Positions 46,053 through 55,297 of a DNA stretch of 64,000 nucleotides are shown here, in pieces; positions within the stretch are counted from its first letter, which is position 1; each line of letters opens with the position of its first letter. Below the pieces are notes generated by a model that had not been told where the DNA came from, ran no database searches, and saw only the letters and a program-made list of their open reading frames with translations. Made by a program: the position numbers and the translations under genes. Origin of the DNA: an uncultured Clostridia bacterium (GTDB taxonomy: Bacteria > Bacillota > Clostridia > TANB77 > CAG-508); contig CAKPRG010000001.1 in NCBI GenBank assembly GCA_934182465.1, positions 62,001 to 126,000 on the forward strand, in the 5' to 3' direction.

Positions 46053-47261
46053 TTAATTGTTTTCACTAAATTTACGTTTCATTTCTACTTTATAGATAGC
46101 ATCTTCTTTAGAATTTATTGACACATCTCCTTGTGCAACAAGTCTTTTTGATATATCTGTAAAGCAGTAATTTGAATATAAAGTAATTCCAGAAGCAACA
46201 TTATTTTCTATATCTATCATAACTCCAATGTATGGATAAGTTAAATGTAAAGATTGATTTTCTTTATCATATTCAAATTCGTCATAGCTTTGCCATAAAG
46301 AAGTAACATTACTAACAAACTTTTCTAAATCAAAATTTGTTAAATATGTTTTTACGTATTCCTCAAATTCCGGATGCTCACTATAACTATATCCATACAC
46401 AGAAATTTCATCTTCATAAATAAATACATATACATCTTTAGTTCTATATCCTAAAAATTCATCATTTACACTGCCAAAAGCATAATCTGGTAATTGTTCA
46501 GCTACTTGCTTTAGTGGAGTCCCTACTGATATGTTATTAAAAACATCTCCCTCATAAGCTGAAGTAAAAATTAGATTTCTTACTTTTCCAGCAGATATAT
46601 ATGCTTTTACTGTTTTATTTAAATAATATCCATATTTTCCATCTTCTGTTTTTCCTTCTTCATCTCCAAATTCGTTTGTTAAAAACATATTATTATCTAT
46701 TAAATTATATAATATATTGTATGTTTTTTCTATTGATTGATATTTAACTATTTCAGTAGTTTCTGCTTCTTTAAATAAATCACTGTCTGAATTGCTAAAA
46801 TAATTCGCTATATTGTTTATTTTGTATGTTATTTCACTATTTACCAAATCACATTCAACTGTAATTTGTATAGATTTTTGTTCATCATATAAGTAAAATA
46901 TTGTTTTTGATAATTTTTTTGCACAAGCATTAATTAAACTTTCAAAATAGTTTTGATTGCTTGTTCCATTTGATTCATATAAGTTTTTACCAAATTCTAA
47001 ATAAATTATTTCCTTTGGCTTTTTAGTTTCACTTATAAAAGTACAACCATAAGATTCTAAAACACTTTTTATATTGTTATATTTTACACTATCATCATAA
47101 ACAGCATTTTCTAAATCTTGCATTACAACTTGATTTTGTGCTTGTTCATTTAATGATTTTTTTTTCTCTTTTCTTACAATTCCAGTTAATATAGCAGTTA
47201 AAATAAATAATACAATAAAACATAAAATAATAATTGTTTTAATCATTTTTGTATTTTTCAT
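46053..47261 (-). CDS. Anchored hypothetical protein of the secretion-like locus, 402 aa
   Basis: One N-terminal membrane helix (about residues 8-28), then an extracytoplasmic domain paralogous to that of the adjacent 514-residue protein. No catalytic motif is seen. It follows the 424-residue VirB6-like gene after 19 bases and is followed by its paralogue after 11 bases, so they are cotranscribed and arose by tandem duplication. Confidence 0.65.
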   Translation of the reverse strand: MKNTKMIKTIIILCFIVLFILTAILTGIVRKEKKKSLNEQAQNQVVMQDLENAVYDDSVKYNNIKSVLESYGCTFISETKKPKEIIYLEFGKNLYESNGTSNQNYFESLINACAKKLSKTIFYLYDEQKSIQITVECDLVNSEITYKINNIANYFSNSDSDLFKEAETTEIVKYQSIEKTYNILYNLIDNNMFLTNEFGDEEGKTEDGKYGYYLNKTVKAYISAGKVRNLIFTSAYEGDVFNNISVGTPLKQVAEQLPDYAFGSVNDEFLGYRTKDVYVFIYEDEISVYGYSYSEHPEFEEYVKTYLTNFDLEKFVSNVTSLWQSYDEFEYDKENQSLHLTYPYIGVMIDIENNVASGITLYSNYCFTDISKRLVAQGDVSINSKEDAIYKVEMKRKFSENN

Positions 47262-47280
47262 ATTATTTATTTCCTCCTAA

Positions 47281-48555
47281 CTATTTTTTACCTTTTGGCA
47301 TTCCATAAGCATGTAAGTCTCCAAGTACTTTACTACCATGCATATCAAATATATTTCTTACCATTTTTTCTGCTGACGGTATTGCCATAAAGAATAATAA
47401 TCCAAGTATTGGTGCATAATTTACAATTTCTCCTGCACTAAATGCAAATATTGTATAAATAATTGCATGTAATGGTTGTATAAAAATATGTATAAGCATT
47501 TCTTGTAACCATGCTTCAAAAGCTTGTGCTTTGTTATCTCCCATTTTATCTATTGGATAAGTTACTGTAATAAATGGTGAAATAATTATTAAAAATCCTA
47601 ATGTTATTGATCTTTTTATATATAATAAGAAAAATCTAAGATGTGTAAAAGCTAAGCAACAAAACATAATTGTAGTAACCATAGATGATGCACCAGAAGT
47701 CCAAAATAGTTTAATAATTAAATTATTAATTAAATTTTGTTCAAAACTTTCTTTTCCGGCATCTACTAAACTTAATTTTATCTTATATGTAATATCTGTT
47801 AAAACTTTTCCAAGAAGCATTAATATTTGAATAACATATTGTAATAAAAATAATATTATCATTGCTTCTACCCAAGAAATTAACATTTTTTTGTATTTTG
47901 CTCTATCTGATGCTACTGTAGATACAGCCATCATAATACCAACATATATTAATACTAAAACTGAAATAGCAGTTGCAATTATTCTACATATATAAAACCA
48001 TTTTGCAATACTTTCTTTTATTTGAATTGCATATTCAGGGACTTCTACTGTATCATCTTCTGTAGTTGAACCAAAAAGCCCAAAGAAATTAAATTTTTGT
48101 ACTTTTTCTTTAAAATTGAAGAAGTCTACATTAAATAAACCAATTTCATTAAAAACTGTTTTTTCTATAGAAAAGGCAAATGTATTTGTTTTACTTGTTA
48201 TACTATTTATCGCATCTGTTCCAGTTGCTGTAACTATTGTTAATATAACTTCTGCAGTTAGTGGAACAATATTTATTACCATACAAACAATTCCTACTAA
48301 TGTTCCAACAATTTTATTGCCTGCGGCTGTAAATATATTGTAATTTGATGATTTTCCTGTTATTGGATCTGAAGTTTTACCTTCATATGTTAAATCATTA
48401 ATAACATTGTTGCTATAATTCATTGTTTCTGTACCAATACTTGGCATTGCACTACCATCAATTTTGGATTCAGGTGTTTCTGCATAACTGCAACTAGTAA
48501 ATATGAAATTAATTAGTATAATCATACATAATAATGTTGATATTATTCGTTTCAT
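47281..48555 (-). CDS. VirB6/TrbL-like polytopic membrane protein C, 424 aa
   Basis: The shortest of the three VirB6-like proteins. It has a signal-like N-terminus, an exported region of about 100 residues, then the shared core (KESIAKWFYICRIIATAISV, IGIMMAVSTVASDRAKYKKML, RSITLGFLIIISPFITVTYPIDKMGDNKAQAFEAW) and no long tail. The stretch IISP.ITVTY.IDKMGD is almost identical to that in protein A. It is the first membrane channel gene after the ATPase, the usual VirB4-VirB6 order. Confidence 0.78.
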   Translation of the reverse strand: MKRIISTLLCMIILINFIFTSCSYAETPESKIDGSAMPSIGTETMNYSNNVINDLTYEGKTSDPITGKSSNYNIFTAAGNKIVGTLVGIVCMVINIVPLTAEVILTIVTATGTDAINSITSKTNTFAFSIEKTVFNEIGLFNVDFFNFKEKVQKFNFFGLFGSTTEDDTVEVPEYAIQIKESIAKWFYICRIIATAISVLVLIYVGIMMAVSTVASDRAKYKKMLISWVEAMIILFLLQYVIQILMLLGKVLTDITYKIKLSLVDAGKESFEQNLINNLIIKLFWTSGASSMVTTIMFCCLAFTHLRFFLLYIKRSITLGFLIIISPFITVTYPIDKMGDNKAQAFEAWLQEMLIHIFIQPLHAIIYTIFAFSAGEIVNYAPILGLLFFMAIPSAEKMVRNIFDMHGSKVLGDLHAYGMPKGKK

Positions 48556-48577
48556 AGCTTCCTCTTTATATTATTTA

Positions 48578-50566
48578 TTATTGTTCTTCTGCTTCTCTTC
48601 TAGCTTTTTCTAATGCAGCTTGTTTGCTTAAGTTTGTTTCCATAAATTCAAATTCTTTCTTAGTTGGTTGAATTGCTAAAATAGCTGAATCTCCACCAAC
48701 CCTAAGTAAACCTTCACCTCTACTACATGTAATTAAGAAGCTAGCTTCACCCTCACTTAATTTGAATACTTCTCTTAAGTACTCTATTTCTGATTTATCT
48801 TGTGCTAAGAATAACTTAGTTTCTGAAGAAGTTAAAACTGCTTGAACTTCTTTTTTCTCATAGAAATCTTGGAATTTCTGTGAAATAACTGCTAATGATA
48901 CATTTCTTTTTCTAGCACGTCTTGCCATTGTATTTAAGAAATCTACAGCCTCTGGGTATGGAAGTAACATCCATGCTTCATCGACAAGTACTCTCTTTTT
49001 AGCAGCTTTTGTTTTGTCTTCACTGTTTTTCTTTACATATTTTTCCCAAACCCAAGAAAGCATTATTTGTTGTGCCAATGGTCTAGCAAATCTTTCTTCT
49101 AGTTGTGAAATATCTATATTTATAAAAGGTACTCCTTCTAATAATTCAAAAGTAGATTGTCCATCAAAATAAGCCATTTGACCTTGATGTTCCCTTGTAT
49201 ATTGTTTCATAACTTTTACTAAATAACTGTAATGGAAACGATAATCAGGGTTTGTGTTTTCTTCTGCTTTTCTACAAATTCTTCTATACCAAGAACCTAT
49301 AGTTGGCATTTCTTTTTTTGTTCTACCAAGATAATTAGAATTCATATCAAATCTTTTATTATCTTCTTTTGAATATAAACTTTCTACATTGTCTGTAATA
49401 CCAAGTGCAGCATATTCTTCCAAAACAGATTCTGAAATAATTTGTTTTGTAAGTTCGTTAACTTCTTGACTTCTTGTACTACCTCTAGCCATGGTAAGTA
49501 AACCTTGTGTTACGTCTTCTACTTTATTTTCAACACTTAATATTGTTCTTTCTTTTCCTGTAATCTCATCTTTTACATTTTCAGGTTCAATATCAAATAA
49601 ATTTATAACTGTTTTAGATGTAGGACTTAATACAACATTAACTCCACCTAAAGCTTCTGCAACAGCTCCATATTCACCTTCAGCATCTAGTGCTAAACTA
49701 TCAATACCCATTAATATTGATGAACGTGCTGTTATAGTTTTTATTGTAACAGATTTACCAGCACCAGACTTACCAAATATAACCATATTGTAGTTTGTTA
49801 ATTTAGAACTAAAGTTATCGTATAATATTGGTAATCCTGTTTGTTTATTAAATCCTAATGGTATACCATTTTCATGTCCAACATCTGATGTAAAAAATGG
49901 GAATACTGTTGACATGGCACGTCTATCAAATGTATGTGATTTTGATATTTTGTTATCACAAAATGGCATATTTGAACGAAAAGCTTCATCTTGCATTGCC
50001 CAAGCTGGTTTTATGTCTATTAAGTTTTTAGACATTTCACTAGAAAGCAATTCTGTATATCTTTCTAATTCGTCCATACTATATGCAAATATTGTTGCTA
50101 TTATTGAAGAATCAAACAATTTGTTGAAACCTGCTGCAATAGCATCTCTTAATTGCTCAGCTTCTTCTCTTTTTTGTGCTAAAACTCTTTCTCTGTTGAT
50201 ATCACCTCTATCTAAAGCAACAATTCTTTCTGATTCAATTTCATTAATTGTTCTGTTTAAGTCTGTTTGTGAACTAGCTTCACTAACAGGATTTATAAAT
50301 ACCGATACATTCAAATCTCCAAATGTATACATTCCTCTTAAAAATTCCGGGAAAGTACACATTCTAGGTAAATTTGCAACAATCATGCTTCTTGCGTACC
50401 TTGTTCTTGTAGAAGCAATTTCAATATGATTTGTATAACTTGCATCTATCCCACCTGGAGCTATTAAACTTTTAATATTATTCTCGTTTTTCTTAAAAAC
50501 GCCTTTGCTCTCAGCTACTGGTGTTTCTAGCTCATTTGAACTAGTTTGTTTCTTACTTCCAAACAT
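48578..50566 (-). CDS. VirB4-like secretion ATPase, motor domain
   Basis: A 662-residue ATPase of the VirB4/TraE group. Walker A (FGKSGAGKS) lies near residue 265-272 and Walker B (RVLVDEAWM) near residue 525-531, followed by RRARKRNVSLAVISQ, the typical arginine-rich stretch. VirB4 proteins energise pilus and channel assembly at the inner membrane face. The usual VirB4 N-terminal domain is mostly absent and appears to be encoded by the preceding gene, so this is a split VirB4. It is the strongest single marker that the locus is a type IV secretion relative. Confidence 0.9.
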   Translation of the reverse strand: MFGSKKQTSSNELETPVAESKGVFKKNENNIKSLIAPGGIDASYTNHIEIASTRTRYARSMIVANLPRMCTFPEFLRGMYTFGDLNVSVFINPVSEASSQTDLNRTINEIESERIVALDRGDINRERVLAQKREEAEQLRDAIAAGFNKLFDSSIIATIFAYSMDELERYTELLSSEMSKNLIDIKPAWAMQDEAFRSNMPFCDNKISKSHTFDRRAMSTVFPFFTSDVGHENGIPLGFNKQTGLPILYDNFSSKLTNYNMVIFGKSGAGKSVTIKTITARSSILMGIDSLALDAEGEYGAVAEALGGVNVVLSPTSKTVINLFDIEPENVKDEITGKERTILSVENKVEDVTQGLLTMARGSTRSQEVNELTKQIISESVLEEYAALGITDNVESLYSKEDNKRFDMNSNYLGRTKKEMPTIGSWYRRICRKAEENTNPDYRFHYSYLVKVMKQYTREHQGQMAYFDGQSTFELLEGVPFINIDISQLEERFARPLAQQIMLSWVWEKYVKKNSEDKTKAAKKRVLVDEAWMLLPYPEAVDFLNTMARRARKRNVSLAVISQKFQDFYEKKEVQAVLTSSETKLFLAQDKSEIEYLREVFKLSEGEASFLITCSRGEGLLRVGGDSAILAIQPTKKEFEFMETNLSKQAALEKARREAEEQ

Positions 50567-50585
50567 TTTTTATCCTCCTTCATCT

Positions 50586-51851
50586 TTAGTTCTCAGAAGT
50601 TTTTCTTCTAACTATTTTCTTTCTTGGAGCTTCTATTTTTTTCTGTTCTTCAACTTTATTTGTAGGAGCATTTTCTTTTTGTCTTTCATCAATTGTTTTT
50701 TCAACTTCTTTTTTAGCTAATTTATAAACTCTTGGATCAAGTTGATCTTCATATGTATCTAATAGCTCTAAAGCTCTTTCTTTTACTTTTTGGTCTTTAT
50801 TTAATTGTCTTGTCAAATCTTCTTGTTGTTTCATTTTATCTGCTTTTAAAATACTATCTGTTGCAATATCAATTGCATCAATATTTATTTCTTTATCTAA
50901 TTTTTCTTGTTTCTTTTGTAGTACATCTTTTCCTGTACTATATAAAGAATCGTATTGTGAATCCAGTGCTTTAGAGAATTGCAATATTTCTGCTTCATCT
51001 CTATTGTAAGCAATATATAATAATTCAGCTAATTCCTCTGAATCTAATATATTACTTGTTATCTGTGATGTAGCAAGTGCACTTGCTATATTTTGACATC
51101 TTGTATATAATTCTGAGAAACACATATTGTATATTTCTTCTTTTGAGTAGTTTTCCAATCCACCACCAATTTCTGCTGAATAATAAGAAACTACTACATA
51201 AGTTTTTTGTTGTAATACATTTTTATTTGAACTTAATTTTTCTACATAGTCTGTAATATTAATTCCATATTCTAATACATTAACTTTTCTTTTTCTTTCA
51301 AATTGAAGTTTTTCCATTAAGGCTCTGTTACCTTGAACTTTTGCTTGTGCTATTTTTGAATCTAATTTATCTATTTCAGTTGCTAAACTATCAACTCTGC
51401 TTTTGTATGTTGCAATTATATCTCTTAAATTTAAAGTTCTACTTTGTATGTATAATTGAATTGGAAATCTTAATGTATTTAAGAATTGAACAAATCCTTC
51501 TTCAACAGATATTTTTTCTTGTTCACTCATCAAATCGTAATTAACTCCATTACATTGAAGAATCATAACATACTGTGTTCCTTTTTTTCTAACAATCATG
51601 TTATCTACTATTTCATCAAATTCCATAAATTGATAAATAGATTCCTGAGTTAGTTCTCCTTGAAATCTTCCATAATTTTCTGATTTTTTATCTTTATCTT
51701 TTTCATTTTCTTCTGCTTCATTTACAGAAACCATTTCTTGCTCTTTTTTAGCCTTTGGTTTTAATAAATATATATACAAACCTATTAGAGCAAACATTAT
51801 TAAAAATATAATGAAAATTAATATTTGTAATATAGGAATCATACTATCCAT
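50586..51851 (-). CDS. Membrane-anchored VirB4 N-terminal-domain-like protein
   Basis: A 421-residue protein with one membrane helix at residues 7-30, a charged linker, and a domain (MIVRKKGTQYVMILQCNGVN ... FLNTLRFPIQLYIQSRTLNL) typical of the N-terminal TraC/VirB4 domain, then a long helical region and a basic tail (PRKKIVRRKTSEN). It has no Walker motifs. It ends 19 bases before the ATPase gene. Together they would equal a full-length VirB4 with an added membrane anchor. Confidence 0.78.
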   Translation of the reverse strand: MDSMIPILQILIFIIFLIMFALIGLYIYLLKPKAKKEQEMVSVNEAEENEKDKDKKSENYGRFQGELTQESIYQFMEFDEIVDNMIVRKKGTQYVMILQCNGVNYDLMSEQEKISVEEGFVQFLNTLRFPIQLYIQSRTLNLRDIIATYKSRVDSLATEIDKLDSKIAQAKVQGNRALMEKLQFERKRKVNVLEYGINITDYVEKLSSNKNVLQQKTYVVVSYYSAEIGGGLENYSKEEIYNMCFSELYTRCQNIASALATSQITSNILDSEELAELLYIAYNRDEAEILQFSKALDSQYDSLYSTGKDVLQKKQEKLDKEINIDAIDIATDSILKADKMKQQEDLTRQLNKDQKVKERALELLDTYEDQLDPRVYKLAKKEVEKTIDERQKENAPTNKVEEQKKIEAPRKKIVRRKTSEN

Positions 51852-52187
51852 TTATTTTTCCTCCTTTGTATAACTGTACATTTTTCTATTTTTCTTAAAT
51901 TTTACATATCTTACTATTATTTCACTAAGTGGTTCACCACCTATTTTTTTTGTAATTGGTATACTCACTATAGTTGGAATTTTTACAGCACCTATTATAT
52001 ATCCAATAAGCGCACAAAAAGCCATTATTATCATTCCTACTGCCTGCATTTTTAATGCCATAAATATTAGTAAAAATACAGAACCTGCAACTGCTCCTAT
52101 CGCTGTTGTTATTAATGACTTTACCGTAAAAATATATAAAAATCTTGTTTCGCCTTTATAATTACGAGGTATATAATATGTTCCCAT
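51852..52187 (-). CDS. VirB3/PrgI-like small membrane protein, 111 aa
   Basis: It begins MGTYYIPRNYKGETRFLYI and has two adjacent membrane helices (about residues 25-65), then a basic C-terminus (VRYVKFKKNRKMYSY). The N-terminal Y-x-(I/V)-P motif and the two-helix plan match PrgI/VirB3 proteins, which partner VirB4. The start at 52187 is chosen because GGAG stands 7 bases before it. A longer frame would overlap the upstream pilin gene. It is immediately followed by the VirB4 N-domain gene with no gap. Confidence 0.75.
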   Translation of the reverse strand: MGTYYIPRNYKGETRFLYIFTVKSLITTAIGAVAGSVFLLIFMALKMQAVGMIIMAFCALIGYIIGAVKIPTIVSIPITKKIGGEPLSEIIVRYVKFKKNRKMYSYTKEEK

Positions 52188-52204
52188 AAACTTTCTCCTT
52201 TGTT

Positions 52205-52600
52205 TTAAAACTTCTCTACTATTGTTACTACTATTTTCCAAATAGCATATGATCCGAAAATTACAAATCCTGATACAACTAATCCTATTAATTGTTGTTT
52301 TAATTTTGCTTGTGCTTCAGGTGATGCTGTCATGTATTTAATTCCCATATATAAAGTTGCAGCAACTAAAACACCTGCACCAATAGTTGTTAAAATAGAA
52401 CCCATATCAGCTAAATCTTTAAAGATTCCGTCTCCCTTTATACTTTTTGAACCTGTTTGCCCTTTTTTCATAAATTCATCAGTTTCTGTTTGCATCTCAC
52501 TTAAAGTAAGTGCTTCAACTTTATATAAATTAATATTAAAAATATTTATAATTATAAGAATTAAACATAAAATTGAAAAAATTCTTTTTATTGTTTTCAT
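52205..52600 (-). CDS. VirB2/TrbC-like pilin-type protein 6, first gene of the channel operon
   Basis: A 131-residue protein with a cleavable signal peptide, a short polar region and two membrane helices joined by a loop YMTASPEAQAKLKQQ. This is the TrbC/VirB2 pilin layout. It diverges from the five other pilins, which have SSAPG.(K/R)A.IKK in the loop. The start at 52600 has GGAGG 7 bases upstream. A promoter of the same type as the other pilin units precedes it, and the VirB3-like gene follows after 17 bases. Confidence 0.8.
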   Translation of the reverse strand: MKTIKRIFSILCLILIIINIFNINLYKVEALTLSEMQTETDEFMKKGQTGSKSIKGDGIFKDLADMGSILTTIGAGVLVAATLYMGIKYMTASPEAQAKLKQQLIGLVVSGFVIFGSYAIWKIVVTIVEKF

Positions 52601-52638
52601 CTTTACCTCCAACACATATATTTAGTCTATTATAAATA

Positions 52639-52667
52639 ATTATATAAAATAAAATCTTTTTTTTCAA
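52639..52667 (-). promoter_or_regulatory. Promoter P4 of the channel operon
   Basis: On the minus strand TTGAAA (52662-52667) and TATAAT (52639-52644) are 17 bases apart. This is the same arrangement as upstream of three other pilin units. Confidence 0.75.
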
Positions 52668-52799
52668 CAAAATTATAAAAGTTTAATCATATTTAATCAA
52701 AATGTAACATATTATTGAAATCAGAGAAGTCTACAACTATTTATCTCCGTAATTGTTCAGCAAAATATTTTATATAATAAAAAGTGTAAATTACTTTTC

Positions 52800-52845
52800 T
52801 ATTATATAAAATGAGCTAAGTTAAAATTAACTTAGCTCGTTTTAT
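52800..52845. terminator. Hairpin downstream of pilin 5
   Basis: A perfect 12-bp stem (GAGCTAAGTTAA / TTAACTTAGCTC) with a 2-base loop and A/T-rich flanks, just after the pilin stop codon. Confidence 0.7.
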
Positions 52846-52848
52846 TTT

Positions 52849-53226
52849 TTATTCTTTTAATACTGCATTTGTAAAGTTTGCAACAATTGCAACTAAATTT
52901 ACTGCTCCAAATAATATTACACAACCTATCACTACTGGCATAGCTCTATTTTTTATTTCTGCTTTTTGCTCTACACTAGATAGCATATATTTAGCACCTA
53001 ATAATGTTATTGTTACAACAGATATACCAGTACCTGCCAATTGTAATAAACCTATAACATCATTAATAACTGCCATTACACCTGTTGATTCACCTTGCGC
53101 ATCTAGCTTATTTGCATCTTTCATTTGTTTTTTAGCATCACCCAAAGTAATTGCATATATATTTATAGATAATGCTAATATTAAAAACAAAGTAATTATA
53201 CTTATAAATATTTTTTTATTTTTCAT
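52849..53226 (-). CDS. VirB2/TrbC-like pilin-type protein 5
   Basis: A 125-residue protein: signal peptide (about 1-25), a short Lys/Asp/Gln-rich segment and two membrane helices with the loop YMLSSVEQKAEIKNRAMPVV. The loop is related to the SSAPG..A.IKK loop of pilins 1-4 but less conserved. It follows pilin 4 after 23 bases and ends at a terminator. Confidence 0.8.
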   Translation of the reverse strand: MKNKKIFISIITLFLILALSINIYAITLGDAKKQMKDANKLDAQGESTGVMAVINDVIGLLQLAGTGISVVTITLLGAKYMLSSVEQKAEIKNRAMPVVIGCVILFGAVNLVAIVANFTNAVLKE

Positions 53227-53249
53227 TTCAATTCTCTCTTTCTTTTTTA

Positions 53250-53636
53250 TTATGAAGCTTTTATATTTGTTGTAGTAAATTCTTTAATAACTTTTGCTAA
53301 AAAGCTTGCTGACATCATAACAACAGCACCCACAACATACACTATTGCACCTTTCTTTATTTCTGCTCTATCATTTGGTGATGATAACATGTATTTAGCT
53401 CCCAAGATTGTTAGCATAATTATTGCAACACCAGCAGATGCTATTCTAACAGCATCTAATATTCCTGCAATTGTATTTTTTACACTTTTTGATCCTTGTA
53501 ATGCATCACCAGAAGATCCACTATACTTTCCAGTAATATCAGCAGAAGTTACTGCTGCAAAAACAGGTAACATCATTGCTAACACAATTAAGAATACTAT
53601 ACTTATAACAAATATTTTTCTAAAATTAACTTTCAT
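53250..53636 (-). CDS. VirB2/TrbC-like pilin-type protein 4
   Basis: A 128-residue protein with signal peptide (cleavage near VFA), a Gly/Ser-rich spacer, and two membrane helices joined by YMLSSPNDRAEIKKGAIVYVVG. It has its own promoter (53666-53694) and a GGAGG ribosome binding site, and is followed by pilin 5. Confidence 0.82.
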   Translation of the reverse strand: MKVNFRKIFVISIVFLIVLAMMLPVFAAVTSADITGKYSGSSGDALQGSKSVKNTIAGILDAVRIASAGVAIIMLTILGAKYMLSSPNDRAEIKKGAIVYVVGAVVMMSASFLAKVIKEFTTTNIKAS

Positions 53637-53665
53637 TTTTTTCCTCCGTTTATAATTCTAATTTT

Positions 53666-53694
53666 ATTATACATTATTATTCAAAATTTTTCAA
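53666..53694 (-). promoter_or_regulatory. Promoter P3 (pilins 4-5)
   Basis: TTGAAA (53689-53694) and TATAAT (53666-53671) on the minus strand with a 17-base spacer. Confidence 0.75.
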
Positions 53695-53762
53695 TATTTT
53701 CTCTTTTTCTTGTGCTATCAATATGTTACACTTTAATAAGAAATTACGCAAGAATATTTGCA

Positions 53763-53800
53763 AAAAAATAAAAAGTCTCCAATAGGAAACTTTTTATTTT
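53763..53800 (-). terminator. Terminator downstream of pilin 3
   Basis: On the minus strand AAAAAGTTTCC pairs with GGAGACTTTTT, followed by a U-rich run, about 20 bases after the pilin 3 stop. Confidence 0.75.
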
Positions 53801-53816
53801 TTATATTATATTAATA

Positions 53817-54200
53817 TTAAGCTTTTATATTCTTTTCAGCAAAATCTTTAATAATTCCTAATATTGCAGATGCAGCAAATAATACCACTGCTCCTACTAC
53901 ATATACCACTGCATATTTTTTTATTTCTGCTTTATCTCCTGGTGCTGAACTCATATATTTCATAGCTAATACGGCTAACATTATTAAAGCAATACCAACA
54001 GCAACAATTCTTGCAACTTGAAGAGCCGCACCAACAACATTTTGAGCAGATTTTGTTGCAGAACTTGAATCTGTTTTACTATCTATTGAACTTATTTTAC
54101 TACTAAAGTTATAATCTGCATTAACTTCAATAGCACACGCACTTATAATTGTAACAAAAATTAGTAATGCTATTATTATTAAATTCATTTTTTTCATCAT
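53817..54200 (-). CDS. VirB2/TrbC-like pilin-type protein 3C
   Basis: A 127-residue protein with signal peptide (cleavage near CAIEVNA), a Ser/Lys-rich spacer and two membrane helices around YMSSAPGDKAEIKKYAVVYVVG. It is the last gene of a three-pilin unit and is followed by a terminator. The SSAPGDKAEIKK loop is shared almost exactly with pilin 1. Confidence 0.83.
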   Translation of the reverse strand: MMKKMNLIIIALLIFVTIISACAIEVNADYNFSSKISSIDSKTDSSSATKSAQNVVGAALQVARIVAVGIALIMLAVLAMKYMSSAPGDKAEIKKYAVVYVVGAVVLFAASAILGIIKDFAEKNIKA

Positions 54201-54230
54201 TTTTATACCTCCTTCTTAATAAAATTACAA

Positions 54231-54614
54231 TTACGTTGATTTTATATTTGTTGCAAATTTTTGAATAATATTTAAAATACCAGCTGATCCAAATAATACA
54301 CATGCACCTACTACATACACTACTGCATGTTTCTTTATAGTTGCTCTTTCTCCTGGTGCTGAACTCATATATTTTATTGCAACAGCTGTAAGCATAATTA
54401 ATCCAATACCTACTGCAATTACCTTAGTAATATATAAAATTGCTCCAACAATCTTTTCTACACTATTTGCAGTACTAGCATCACCTGCGCCTTCAATTGT
54501 AGAAATATCTGGCATACTTGCTTCTGCATAATTTTGGAATGTAAGTAAAACTGAAAAAATCATACTTGCTAACAATATTACAACCATAGACTTTTTTAAA
54601 AAGTTTATTTTCAT
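54231..54614 (-). CDS. VirB2/TrbC-like pilin-type protein 3B
   Basis: A 127-residue protein. The start at 54614 is chosen because GGAGGGG stands 6 bases before it. It has a signal peptide (cleavage near AEA), then two membrane helices around YMSSAPGERATIKKHAVVYVVG. It is highly similar to the upstream neighbour (VEKIVGAILYITKVIAVGIGLIML versus IENVAGALLYIIKVIAVGIGLIML), so the pair is a recent duplication. Confidence 0.83.
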   Translation of the reverse strand: MKINFLKKSMVVILLASMIFSVLLTFQNYAEASMPDISTIEGAGDASTANSVEKIVGAILYITKVIAVGIGLIMLTAVAIKYMSSAPGERATIKKHAVVYVVGACVLFGSAGILNIIQKFATNIKST

Positions 54615-54650
54615 ATTCTTCCCCTCCTTAAAACACAATACTAATTTCTA

Positions 54651-55031
54651 TTATTTTAAATTCTTTGTCGCAAAATTTTGAATGATATTTAAAATTCCTG
54701 CTGCTCCAAATAGTACACATGCACCAACTATATATACTACTGCACTTTGTTTTATTGAAGCTCTTTCTTGTGCAGATGAAAGCATATATTTCATTGCTAG
54801 AACTGTAAGCATAATTAATCCAATACCTACCGCAATTACTTTTATAATATATAATAATGCACCAGCTACATTTTCTATTGAAGTACCAGCATCTCCACTC
54901 TTTCCACCTTCGAAATTATCTGGATTATAATTATCGCTTGTTCCGCCACCAGCACTAAAACTATTTATACTAAAAAAAGTACAACTGATCATTGCTATTA
55001 TAAGAAACATAAGTACTATTTTCTTGCACAT
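54651..55031 (-). CDS. VirB2/TrbC-like pilin-type protein 3A
   Basis: A 126-residue protein with signal peptide (about 1-25), a Gly/Asp/Asn-rich spacer and two membrane helices around YMLSSAQERASIKQSAVVYIVG. It is the first of three pilin genes under promoter P2. Confidence 0.83.
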   Translation of the reverse strand: MCKKIVLMFLIIAMISCTFFSINSFSAGGGTSDNYNPDNFEGGKSGDAGTSIENVAGALLYIIKVIAVGIGLIMLTVLAMKYMLSSAQERASIKQSAVVYIVGACVLFGAAGILNIIQNFATKNLK

Positions 55032-55067
55032 AACAATCTCCTTTCCAAATTTGGTTATACTATATTA

Positions 55068-55096
55068 ATTATATAATATTTTACATTTTTTTTCAA
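55068..55096 (-). promoter_or_regulatory. Promoter P2 (pilins 3A-3C)
   Basis: TTGAAA (55091-55096) and TATAAT (55068-55073) on the minus strand with a 17-base spacer. Confidence 0.75.
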
Positions 55097-55253
55097 TATA
55101 TTTAAATTTTACTGTTTATCAATATTATTTTAGCCTTTGGAAACATTTTTTGTCAACTTATTATTAATATTTGTAATATAAAAGAAATATCATAATTTCT
55201 TTTAAAGATATTATTTTAACTATCTATATACAACTATAATTTTAGTTTATCGC

Positions 55254-55285
55254 AAAAAAAAAGATTCCACATAGGAACCTTTTTT
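55254..55285. terminator. Terminator downstream of pilin 1
   Basis: Arms AAAGATTCC / GGAACCTTT with long A and T runs, 13 bases after the pilin 1 stop codon. It makes pilin 1 a monocistronic unit. Confidence 0.8.
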
Positions 55286-55297
55286 CTTTTTCTCTTA

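Noticed and set aside
48578..51851. VirB4 split explained by the CGG frameshift
   Set aside because: There is no CGG at the boundary, the first gene ends with its own basic tail, and the second has its own ribosome binding site after a 19-base gap.
52720..52770. A further CGG site (minus strand TTA CGG AGA TAA)
   Set aside because: It lies in an intergenic stretch with no recognisable coding sequence before it, and a shift would only add three codons before a stop.
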